From: Pedobacter sp. Leaf176
Lineage (GTDB): Bacteria; Bacteroidota; Bacteroidia; Sphingobacteriales; Sphingobacteriaceae
Length of the DNA stretch: 64,000 bases
Direction: 5' to 3'
Assembly (NCBI RefSeq): GCF_001424305.1
Contig: NZ_LMPD01000005.1
Coordinates: 302,905 to 366,904, forward strand
In this document: one piece after another, positions 7,216 to 15,622 of the stretch
Layout of the letters: each line of letters begins with the position of its first letter
Numbering within the stretch: the first letter of the stretch is position 1
The notes under the pieces: model-generated
Database searches by the model: none
What the model was told of the DNA's origin: nothing
Seen by the model: only the letters and a program-made list of their open reading frames with translations
Program-made: the position numbers and the translations under genes

Positions 7216-10200
7216 TTAAATTCTTGTTTTTCTAGGCATTAGGTTTGGTTCTTTTAAGCTGCTTTTTTTCTGTACCCAAGCGAAAACCTGCGGAAGGATG
7301 AAGAGCGCGGCAAGGGTTGAAAAGAATAGCCCACCAATAACAGCCCTGCCGAGCGGCGCGGTCTGTTCACCGGATTCGCCCAACCCAGAGGCCATCGGGA
7401 TCATCCCGGCTATCATCGCAAAACTGGTCATCAGGATCGGCCTTAAACGAATCCCGGCACTCACCACTGCCGCCCGGGTAGAATCCTTGTAATCCAGCCT
7501 GAGTTTTTCGGCGTTGGTCACGATAAGTATCGCATTGGCCACTGACACCCCGGTGGACATGATCATCCCCATGTAGCTCTGCAGGTTAAGCGTAGAACCT
7601 GTAAGCAATAATGCGGTAAGCGACCCAAGGATTACAGCAGGAACGGTCGAAAGAACCGTCAGCGAAAGCTTGAAAGACTGGTAATTGGCCGCAAGCAGCA
7701 GGAAGATCACCAATATCGCAAAAGCAAGTCCGCCCTGAAGAGAAGATAGTGTTTCAGTCAACAGGCTCGACATACCTTTCACTTCAGCAGTTAGTCCCTT
7801 AGGAGGCGTGCCTACGGACTTTAGTGCCTTTTCTACATCAGCAGTTGCCGTTCCAAGATCCTTTTTATAAATGTTTGCGCTCACGGTCAGAAAGCGTCTT
7901 GGCCCGGAGCGGTCATATTCTCCTGGAAGGTAACTGGTATTGAAAGTAGCGATGTCGCCCAGTACCGGACTGCTCTGCCCTTTAACCAAAGGAATTTCTT
8001 TGAGCTCATCCATTGTATTCATGACATACTCTGGAACCTGTACCTGTACCTGGTAGGTATAGGCGGTTTTTTCATCGAGCCATTGGTTCTTCTCAGTAAA
8101 TCGGCTGGATGAGGTACTTGCAGTAACTGACCTTGCGATATCAACCACGTTCAGCCCAAACTGCGCCGCCTTTAATCTATCAAGGGTAATAGAAACCACG
8201 GGAATGTGCAGGGGTTGAGCAATCTGGATATCACGGAGGTAATCTATTTTTTTAAGTTTAGAGAGCACCTTATTAGCGTAAGACTCGATCTGGTCCATAT
8301 CTTTTCCTGCTACTCTGATCTCAATAGGAGTTGCAGCGCCTTGGCTCATAATCTTTTCGGTCATGTCAATCGGCTCAAAGGTGATACGTAGGTCAGGAAG
8401 TTTATAAGCGATGTTCTTTCTCAGCGCATCTTTCAGCTCATCCATATTTACCTTATAATCTTCATCAAGGTTCACCTGAAGCACAGCCTCATGGGTACCG
8501 GTATTGAAGATATATAAGTTACTTGTTCCGTAACTACTCGGAATAAGCCCAACGTATCCCGAACTAACTGCGATATGGTTATCTACTGTCTGATTGATAA
8601 TGGAAAGTACCTGCTTAAATTTCTCCTCGGTGCGCTCTAATCTGGTACCGTCCGGCGCTTTGATGCGTATCTGGAACTGTCCGTTGTTGAGCTTTGGCAT
8701 CATATCCTTTCCAATAAAAACAAATCCCAGTCCTGCAAGAGAAATGACCAGAACTAAATAAATCCCGACAATACCTTTTTTCATCGGCATCCACCGCTGG
8801 ATGATTGCCATAAACCGCACCTTCACCCTTTCAAAGAAATCATTTTTTTCCGGTTCATCCTTTTCATTTTGCAGATGCTTTTCTACCTGCTCTCCTTGCC
8901 TCTCGTCCAGGGCCTCTCCTGCATGAGCATGGATCTTACCATGGTCATAGTGCTGGTAACGTTCTTCGTTTATCATCCAGTTGGATAGAATGGGAACTAA
9001 GGTCTGGGCCACGATGAAAGAGACAACCATGGTGAAGCCAATCGAAAGGGATAGTGGCAAAAACATCGCCTTTGGTATACCGTTCATCATAAAAGATGGT
9101 GCAAATACGGCCAGAATACACAGCAGGATGAGCAGCAGCGGGAATGCGATTTCTTCACAGGCATCGTAAATGGCTTCGCGTTTGGGCTTGCCCATTTCCA
9201 GGTGCTGATGGATATTTTCGATCGTCACCGTTGCCTGATCGACCAGGATCCCTATTGCAAGTGCCAGACCGCTCAAGGTCATGATATTTATGGTCTGACC
9301 GAACATGCCTAGTAAAAGCACCCCAATTAAAATCGATACCGGAATGGTGATCACCACGATAAGACTGCTTCGCAGATCACGCAGGAATAGCAACACCATT
9401 AGGCCCGTTAATAGTGCACCAAGACCACCTTCAGTGATCAGGCTTTTTACCGAGTTGATAACGGCAACAGACTGGTCAAATTCATAAGAGATGTGGACAT
9501 CGTCCGGCAAGAGGCTCTGCATTTCGGGGATTTTGGCCTTTAAGGACTTTACCACTGACCAAGTCGAGGCGTCTGCTGTTTTGACCACAGGAATATACAC
9601 AGACCGTTTCCCGTTGATCAATGCATAATCCACGGTAACATCCGCTGCATCGGCAACCCTTGCCACATCCCTTACCAATATTGAAACGCCGTTTTTTGTA
9701 GCTATTGGAATGTTGTTGAATTCATCGACCGTTTTAACCAGGGAGTTCATAGAGGTCACCATCATGGTATTGTCCAACCTTAGATTTCCCGAAGGAGACA
9801 TGACATTGAACTTGGATAAAGCCCCTACCACCTCGTCCGGAGTCAGATTATAACTCCTTAATTTGCTCGGATCTACACTAATGGTAATCGAGCGGGAATT
9901 GGCACCGAATGGCGGTGGCGCTGAAAGCCCTGCGACAGAGGAAAACATGGGCCTGATACGCGTTGCCGCCATATCATAGATTTCTTTCAGACTGCGGGAT
10001 TTGGCCGAGAGTACAAGCTGGCCTACTGGCAGTGAAGAGGCATCAAAGCGGACCACCTGCGGAGGCAAAGCGCCTGGAGGGAAGAACTTCATGGCCCGGT
10101 TAACCTGCAAGGCAACTTGGGCAGAAGCCTCTGCCATATTGGTGCTTTCATAAAAACTCAGCTTTAGCATCGTCAAACCCTGAATGTTTTTGGCGGTAAT

Positions 10201-10437
10201 ATTCTTAACGCCATTAACATAAAGAAACTGATCCTGTAGACGAGTGGAGAAGAAGCCCTCCATCTGTTGTGGAGACATACCTCCGTAGGATTCAATAACA
10301 TATATTGTCGGCGAATTAAGCTGGGGGAAAATATCTATTGGGATCTTCAGCGCACTGAGAACTGCAAAGAGCAGTAAACTCGCGGTGATCACCACTGTTG
10401 TAATCGGCTTTTTCAGGGCCGAGGTAACCATTGACAT
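7216..10437 (-). CDS. RND efflux permease (inner-membrane pump)
   Basis: 1073 residues with the RND layout: membrane helix 1, a large periplasmic loop, helices 2-6, a second loop and helices 8-12. Helix 4 reads GLALAIGILVDQATVTIEN, nearer to the hydrophobe/drug (HAE-1) pumps than to the heavy-metal CzcA type, although an acidic residue is present. An acidic/histidine-rich cytoplasmic insert near residue 500 (KIHAHAGEALDERQGE) is a notable feature. Metal neighbours make a metal substrate possible; sequence alone does not settle it. Gene order in transcription is outer-membrane factor, permease, adaptor. Confidence 0.92.
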   Translation of the reverse strand: MSMVTSALKKPITTVVITASLLLFAVLSALKIPIDIFPQLNSPTIYVIESYGGMSPQQMEGFFSTRLQDQFLYVNGVKNITAKNIQGLTMLKLSFYESTNMAEASAQVALQVNRAMKFFPPGALPPQVVRFDASSLPVGQLVLSAKSRSLKEIYDMAATRIRPMFSSVAGLSAPPPFGANSRSITISVDPSKLRSYNLTPDEVVGALSKFNVMSPSGNLRLDNTMMVTSMNSLVKTVDEFNNIPIATKNGVSILVRDVARVADAADVTVDYALINGKRSVYIPVVKTADASTWSVVKSLKAKIPEMQSLLPDDVHISYEFDQSVAVINSVKSLITEGGLGALLTGLMVLLFLRDLRSSLIVVITIPVSILIGVLLLGMFGQTINIMTLSGLALAIGILVDQATVTIENIHQHLEMGKPKREAIYDACEEIAFPLLLILLCILAVFAPSFMMNGIPKAMFLPLSLSIGFTMVVSFIVAQTLVPILSNWMINEERYQHYDHGKIHAHAGEALDERQGEQVEKHLQNEKDEPEKNDFFERVKVRFMAIIQRWMPMKKGIVGIYLVLVISLAGLGFVFIGKDMMPKLNNGQFQIRIKAPDGTRLERTEEKFKQVLSIINQTVDNHIAVSSGYVGLIPSSYGTSNLYIFNTGTHEAVLQVNLDEDYKVNMDELKDALRKNIAYKLPDLRITFEPIDMTEKIMSQGAATPIEIRVAGKDMDQIESYANKVLSKLKKIDYLRDIQIAQPLHIPVVSITLDRLKAAQFGLNVVDIARSVTASTSSSRFTEKNQWLDEKTAYTYQVQVQVPEYVMNTMDELKEIPLVKGQSSPVLGDIATFNTSYLPGEYDRSGPRRFLTVSANIYKKDLGTATADVEKALKSVGTPPKGLTAEVKGMSSLLTETLSSLQGGLAFAILVIFLLLAANYQSFKLSLTVLSTVPAVILGSLTALLLTGSTLNLQSYMGMIMSTGVSVANAILIVTNAEKLRLDYKDSTRAAVVSAGIRLRPILMTSFAMIAGMIPMASGLGESGEQTAPLGRAVIGGLFFSTLAALFILPQVFAWVQKKSSLKEPNLMPRKTRI

Positions 10438-10444
10438 ATCTTTA

Positions 10445-11836
10445 TTATTTTAATGTGTTTAACAGTGAATCTACTTGGTTGGTGGCGATAGCCTTTTGAA
10501 AAAGCGCCCGGATGTACAGATATTTTGCGTTGACAAAATCGGTTTCTGCACGGTAAAGGATGGTCAGGGCTGCATTGAGCTCAATGATGTCGGTCAGCCC
10601 GTTCTTATAAAGCGAGAGCTTCTGGCGATACCCTGCGGCCGCTGCCTTTAGCTGGTTTGGTATTTCATCGAGTCTTTTATGCGCGGTACTGATCTCAAGT
10701 CCTGCTTGAAGGGCGGCATTTGATAACATTAACCTTTCCTGCTGTAGTTCCTTTAAGTAAAAATTGCTACTGGCCTTTTGGGTCCTAAGCTTCAACTGAC
10801 GCCTGCGCAGATCAAATAAGTTATAACTGATCCCTACGCCCACGAGGTAATTTTCCCGTTGCCATTCCAAGCCATTCGAGAGACTGTTGAAATTATCATT
10901 GGCATCAATGCTTGATCCCCTTGACCAGGCAGCAGCTTGCAGGCTTACCTTTGGATTATAGGCTTTTTTGACCAGGTTTTCCTTCTCAACGCTGCTTAGA
11001 TAATTGCTTTTGTAGAAATCAAGCAGCGGATGGCTTGAACTGTCGGTCAACTTTACCGATAGGTTTACCTCAAGCGATTTTAGCCGATCCAGGATCGTAC
11101 TGTCAGCGACAATACTTTCCGGATTTAGCCCGCTGATTGCTGCAATGTCGAGCTGAACCTGTCTGTAGGTATTGTCCATTTCAATATAGTTCAATCTTGA
11201 TTTGGAGAGTTCGGCCCCTGCGATACTGGTATCCACACCCGGACGCACACCGCTTCTGGCAAGGGATAAAATCGAACGGTTGATCTGCTCATTGCGACTG
11301 ATATTGCTTGCTTGAATGGATAGCATGTCCTGAAGCTTTAGTAGACTCAGGTAATCATCAATAGCGATGGCCCTTGTCTGGTATCGGCGCTGGGCAAACT
11401 TGGATCGTTCAACGACAAGTTCTGATTTGGCGACTGCATTCTGAGCTTTATAGGCACCAAAATTATAGACCTCCCAATCAAGGGAGACAATACCAAGATT
11501 AGTAAGTGTAGCCTTGGTAGTGCTTTCAGTCCTAACACCTCTGGAATTGGAGGGAACTATACCAAAGGCCATATAAGGTCCTGCCACGTTATTGTTTGAG
11601 CCCAGATCTGCCTGATAATTAAGCTTCAGATTTGGAAGGGCATTCGCCGCGGTCTCTCTTAACTGGGCGGCACGTATATCAACTGTTGCTGAATCAGCGG
11701 CCAGTGAAGGTGAAAAAGCGGTCACGTGATCGATCAGATCAACGATCCCGATGGGCTTTGGGGAGGTTTGGGCATGGCTTTCCAGCCCCATATATAAAAG
11801 TGGGAACAAACAGAAAATCTGTTTAATACGGATCAT
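10445..11836 (-). CDS. TolC-family outer-membrane efflux factor
   Basis: 463 residues with a signal peptide (LYMGLESHAQ) and two long heptad-rich helical repeats typical of TolC. It provides the outer-membrane channel for the permease and adaptor encoded next, with only 7 bases between it and the permease gene. Start ATG at 11836. Confidence 0.9.
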   Translation of the reverse strand: MIRIKQIFCLFPLLYMGLESHAQTSPKPIGIVDLIDHVTAFSPSLAADSATVDIRAAQLRETAANALPNLKLNYQADLGSNNNVAGPYMAFGIVPSNSRGVRTESTTKATLTNLGIVSLDWEVYNFGAYKAQNAVAKSELVVERSKFAQRRYQTRAIAIDDYLSLLKLQDMLSIQASNISRNEQINRSILSLARSGVRPGVDTSIAGAELSKSRLNYIEMDNTYRQVQLDIAAISGLNPESIVADSTILDRLKSLEVNLSVKLTDSSSHPLLDFYKSNYLSSVEKENLVKKAYNPKVSLQAAAWSRGSSIDANDNFNSLSNGLEWQRENYLVGVGISYNLFDLRRRQLKLRTQKASSNFYLKELQQERLMLSNAALQAGLEISTAHKRLDEIPNQLKAAAAGYRQKLSLYKNGLTDIIELNAALTILYRAETDFVNAKYLYIRALFQKAIATNQVDSLLNTLK

Positions 11837-11962
11837 GTCTTTAAATTAAAATTTAAGGAAAAAGATTTGACGGACGTCTTGGACAGGAAACACGGTGATT
11901 AACCGGCCGTCGTCACTTCATCATTTGAAGGACCTGTCAATAAAAGAAAATTGAGATAAATC

Positions 11963-12358
11963 TCAGATCCGAAAGACCTGGTTGGAAATATAAATTGGGA
12001 CTGATCCGGCAATCCTGTATCTGATCTCAAGAAAATACCTGTTTAGGTTAGAGGCTAAAAGCGAAAGCCCCAAAAATAAGATGACGCCGATAAGAAAAGC
12101 TTCCAAAACAGGAAGCACGGTTTTCTTGCGTTCATCAAGGATACACTTAAATTGTCTGGTAATTTTTGAATCCTTTCCAAGCGGAGAAAAGCTACCTTTG
12201 TACTGCGCAGCTGATTTTATTCCCCGGGCGGACTCTAAAAGGGAGAGGTTGGATAAAAAAAAGATATTGCCCAAAGAGATAATCAGGTACAGCAAGACGA
12301 CTCCAATTATAGAGCAATTTGGTACCTGCTTAACTTTCAAACCCTTCAAATTTAACAA
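11963..12358 (-). CDS. Small membrane protein upstream of the RND operon
   Basis: Up to 131 residues with two hydrophobic segments (IIGVVLLYLIISLGNIFFL and LEAFLIGVILFLGLSLLA). The frame contains no internal ATG, so translation must use a TTG such as 12358 or one a few codons later. The C-terminus (VPIYISNQVFRI) resembles short proteins that often precede cation-efflux operons in Bacteroidota and echoes the end of the protein at 29138. Function unknown; probably co-transcribed with the TolC gene 126 bases downstream. Confidence 0.6.
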   Translation of the reverse strand: MLNLKGLKVKQVPNCSIIGVVLLYLIISLGNIFFLSNLSLLESARGIKSAAQYKGSFSPLGKDSKITRQFKCILDERKKTVLPVLEAFLIGVILFLGLSLLASNLNRYFLEIRYRIAGSVPIYISNQVFRI

Positions 12359-12468
12359 CCTAAATATATAGGCGCTAAAATCTGCATTAATCTAAAAAGA
12401 TGAGAGGATAAACCGCAACAAAACCGTTACAAAATATCAACAAATATTAGGTTACGATATTTCTCACC

Positions 12469-12636
12469 CTACTTTCGATTGTCATCGAATAATTTCTTTT
12501 TCCTATACTGTCCCTCCATCTTGTTGTTCAAAACTTTATCAAAATTAACCACAGCTTCACAATGCTCAAAAAGGGTCGAACTTCCGCGGGTTGACCCTAC
12601 TAAGTGGCAATATGAGGCATCTAAAAAGTATGCCTC
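12469..12636 (-). repeat. Tail-ORF repeat, copy 1
   Basis: On the minus strand this encodes a short open frame with the pattern RGSSxxxEHCEAVVNF and GQYRKKK that recurs at 55806-55922 and 61517-61648. Synonymous and conservative changes among the copies show past selection as protein. It resembles the tail that Bacteroidota GIY-YIG-nuclease ORFs run into (from memory, not checked). This copy lacks the rest of the unit seen at the other two sites. Confidence 0.6.
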
Positions 12637-13090
12637 TTATTTTTTAAACATTAAGAACTTGAAAATAAGTCACTTACAATAGATTAAATTGAATTTTTCG
12701 GTTCGAACTTTTTAGAATTTTCCCTAAAATTAAGATATACCGCAACTATTTATAAAACACCAATTGTCTAGACATCAGTGTTGAACTCCATAAACTGCTA
12801 TCTAATTAGCCAAATAAGCATGTGGATTAGTTTCAATTGCGAACATCGATCAGCTTGAATATTATTCAATTATAGGATAAACGGGGGGAAATCCGTTTGG
12901 TCTAAATTTTTTTACAATTATGCGCAAATGCCATGTAGCTTGCATTTAATTTAGAAGGTACATACCCTCGGTTTAACAACGTGATTGATTTAACACCGCC
13001 ATTGAAATGAAATTTGTATTTTTTGTTTTTTGAAATAATTTGATGAAGCGGGAATTGAAAGTTCATGCATTATTTAATGCATTCCTCAAC

Positions 13091-13274
13091 TCGCATCTAG
13101 CCTTCATTTTCATAGAATTCGAATTATCAAGTACTCATCATCAAAAACTGAAATTCTTATTTGAATAATGGAATGAGTTTATGAGAATCATATCCTAAAA
13201 AACCCATTTTTTTAAGGCTAGAGAAAGGACATACCAAGAACAACCTCAAACCTTGGTAAATATCAAATAATGAG
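13091..13274. repeat. Diverged 180-base repeat, copy D
   Basis: Aligns by eye with 62251-62422: shared blocks include CTAGCC/TTAGCC, TATCAAG(T/A)ACTCAT, AAATTCTTATTTGAATAA, AAAAACCCAT and a final AATAATGAG. Neither copy has a conserved reading frame, so this is a non-coding repeat or an old element remnant. Confidence 0.6.
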
Positions 13275-13354
13275 TGTTTAATGATAGACTAAGTAATACA
13301 ATACTAATGGCCTGCTTGTAACTCTATGTCTTGGCTACTAAGCTTATAAAAACA

Positions 13355-13390
13355 GAAAGCGGAAACAATCATACTGATCATCCCGCTTTC
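13355..13390 (-). terminator. Terminator after the P-type ATPase gene
   Basis: GAAAGCGG and CCGCTTTC form a stem with a 20-base loop; on the minus strand a TGTTTTT run follows. It lies about 55 bases past the ATPase stop. Confidence 0.75.
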
Positions 13391-13444
13391 ATATTAACGC
13401 TCTCTATTAAGTTACGGCTAATTGCAGATTTTATTATACGAACC

Positions 13445-15448
13445 TTATAATTTCATCTTCTGTATCCTTACCGCATTGAGTATCGCCAAAAGCGCGACTC
13501 CAACATCTGCAATTACCGCTTCCCAAAGGTTCGCAATCCCTCCTGCTCCAAGGATCAAGACAATAACTTTGACAACCATTGCAATGGTTATATTCTGCCA
13601 GACTATCTGGCTCGTAATCTTACCAATTTTAATAGCCGTTGTGATCTTTGAAGGCTGATCATTTTGAATTACAATATCCGCAGTTTCAATGGTAGCATCG
13701 CTTCCAAGACCGCCCATCGCAATTCCTGCATCTGCCAAAGCTACTACCGGGGCATCATTAACCCCGTCACCCACAAAAGCGATCCTGTTACCTGCATCTT
13801 TAAGCCCCTGTACTTTTTCAACTTTCCCCTCTGGCAATAGATCTCCGAAAGCCTCATCAATGCCAAGGGTCTTAGCCACTTTATCCACGACCGCCTGCTT
13901 ATCTCCAGACAACATTACCGTCTGGATCTTAAGATCATGCATCTGCTGGATGGCCTGTTTTGCATCTTCTTTTATTTCGTCAGCAATAGTGATGTAACCT
14001 GCATATTTATCATTAATCGCAATTACAACTATGGTATCTACTAGTGCATCTATTTCTGCAGGATAAGAGATATTAAATTTCTTAAGCAGTTTTGCATTAC
14101 CTGCAAGGATTACTTTTCCTTCTACAGTTCCTTTTAAACCATGCCCTGATATTTCCTCTACATTTTCGGCTTTCAAACCTGCAGCTTTATCGGCAGCATA
14201 TTCTACGATAGCCTTGGCAATAGGGTGGGTGGAATTGATTTCAATTGCAGAGGCAGCCCTGATTAGTTCATTTTGATCAATATCCCCGGTAACAATTTCC
14301 TGTACTTTAAATACCCCTTTAGTCAAAGTTCCGGTCTTGTCCATGATTACGGTATTGATTTTGGTCATTACATCCAAAAAGTTAGACCCTTTAAATAGTA
14401 TTCCATTTCTTGATGCAAGGCCAATACCGCCAAAGTATCCCAGCGGTATAGATACCACAAGCGCACAAGGGCAGCTGATTACCAAGAAAACCAGCGCCCG
14501 GTAAAACCACTGTTGAAAGTTGTAAGTGTCCACAAAAAAATATGGTGCAAAGCAAACCAGCAGTGCCAGTGCAAACACAATGGGTGTATAGATCTTTGCA
14601 AACCGGCTAATAAATAACTGTGTCTGAGACTTCCTTGCTGTTGCATCCTGTACCATTTCAAGTATCTTACTCAGCTTGCTATCTTTAAATAAGGATTTGA
14701 CTTGTATCTGAGATACTTTATCTAGGTTGATCATTCCGGCAAGTACCTGTTCCCCTTTTCGCTTGGTGTCAGGTTTACTTTCCCCGGTCAGCGCCGCAGT
14801 ATTGAAGATTGCCGACTCAGAATCAAGAATGCCATCCAGAGCTACCTTTTCTCCGGACTTCACCTGGATCAGCTCATCTAAAACAATTTTTTTAGGATCG
14901 ACAACAACCGGGCTGCCGTTCCTGAGTACAGTAACCTGGTCTGGGCGAATGTCCAGCAGGGCCTTAATGCTTTTTTTGGCTTTATTGACAGCTGCATCCT
15001 GGAACCACTCTCCGATTGAATAGAAGACCATTACGGCTACCCCCTCACTATAAGAGCCAATACTGAATGCACCAATGGTGGCTACGCTCATTAAAAAGAA
15101 TTCATTAAAGAAATCAAAATGTCTGGCTTTACGAAACGCCATGCCCAGTACATTATACCCTGCCAGTAAAAAAGCAATGGCATAAATAATCAGGTTCAAA
15201 GGAAACGCTAGCTGGAACTTAAATCCAAATTCCAGGGTTAGCATCACTACTAAAATAAGCAAGGCAGTGAGTAGCGGCCAGTGGCTAAGAATGGTTTCTT
15301 CTTCCTGATTCTTGTTTAAATCCAGCACCTCATCATCTTCCTCTTCCTCCTCACTAAATGGATGCACTTCCTTGCTGCTTTTTAACAGGGGATCCATATT
15401 TTCTTCTGTTTCTACAATTTTATTTTCCAGGTTATTGATATCTTTCAT
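13445..15448 (-). CDS. Heavy-metal P-type ATPase, Zn/Cd/Pb type (P1B-2)
   Basis: 667 residues. The N-terminus has no HMA domain but is strongly acidic (residues 30-52). Motifs: TGES at 221-224, CPC at 326-328, DKTGT at 370-374 and GDGVND near 565. The post-CPC helix (VVSIPLGYFGGIGLASRNG) and the last helix DVGVALLAILNAVR are those of zinc/cadmium/lead exporters rather than copper pumps. It exports divalent metal from the cytoplasm. The acidic N-tail may replace the missing metal-binding domain. The gene stands between the TonB receptor and the repeat region and ends at a terminator. Confidence 0.9.
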   Translation of the reverse strand: MKDINNLENKIVETEENMDPLLKSSKEVHPFSEEEEEDDEVLDLNKNQEEETILSHWPLLTALLILVVMLTLEFGFKFQLAFPLNLIIYAIAFLLAGYNVLGMAFRKARHFDFFNEFFLMSVATIGAFSIGSYSEGVAVMVFYSIGEWFQDAAVNKAKKSIKALLDIRPDQVTVLRNGSPVVVDPKKIVLDELIQVKSGEKVALDGILDSESAIFNTAALTGESKPDTKRKGEQVLAGMINLDKVSQIQVKSLFKDSKLSKILEMVQDATARKSQTQLFISRFAKIYTPIVFALALLVCFAPYFFVDTYNFQQWFYRALVFLVISCPCALVVSIPLGYFGGIGLASRNGILFKGSNFLDVMTKINTVIMDKTGTLTKGVFKVQEIVTGDIDQNELIRAASAIEINSTHPIAKAIVEYAADKAAGLKAENVEEISGHGLKGTVEGKVILAGNAKLLKKFNISYPAEIDALVDTIVVIAINDKYAGYITIADEIKEDAKQAIQQMHDLKIQTVMLSGDKQAVVDKVAKTLGIDEAFGDLLPEGKVEKVQGLKDAGNRIAFVGDGVNDAPVVALADAGIAMGGLGSDATIETADIVIQNDQPSKITTAIKIGKITSQIVWQNITIAMVVKVIVLILGAGGIANLWEAVIADVGVALLAILNAVRIQKMKL

Positions 15449-15622
15449 TTTATTAGTCTTTTAATTCAGTAAACCATTCTTCTGCAATTTCCTTTTGCAG
15501 CGCGTCATTTGAATTAATCCATTATTTCGTACCAAGCTGTAAAAGTTAATGCCATCAAGCTAAATCCGAACTAGCTATACTTTGTCTTAAGCAACCATTT
15601 CGGACCATTAGAAGCTTGTCTT

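Larger units (their letters stand above)
12359..13444. other. Gene-free, AT-rich region with repeats
   Basis: About 1.1 kb without a convincing gene. It contains a degraded tail-ORF repeat (12469-12636), a 184-base repeat related to one at 62251, and the terminator of the P-type ATPase gene at 13355-13390. The rest is AT-rich and shows nothing recognisable. Confidence 0.7.

Noticed and set aside
7216..10437. Naming the RND pump as CzcA/CusA heavy-metal type
   Set aside because: The helix-4 motif (LAIGILVDQATVTIEN) follows the HAE-1 pattern, so a metal substrate is not supported by sequence alone.
12479..12682. Plus-strand 67-codon frame
   Set aside because: Antisense to the conserved tail-ORF repeat; low-complexity composition and no homologous frame in the other copies.
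15449..15622. Short coding-like stretch (EIAEEWFTELKD) before the P-ATPase
   Set aside because: Only about 20 codons after a stop; no family recognised and too short to call a remnant.
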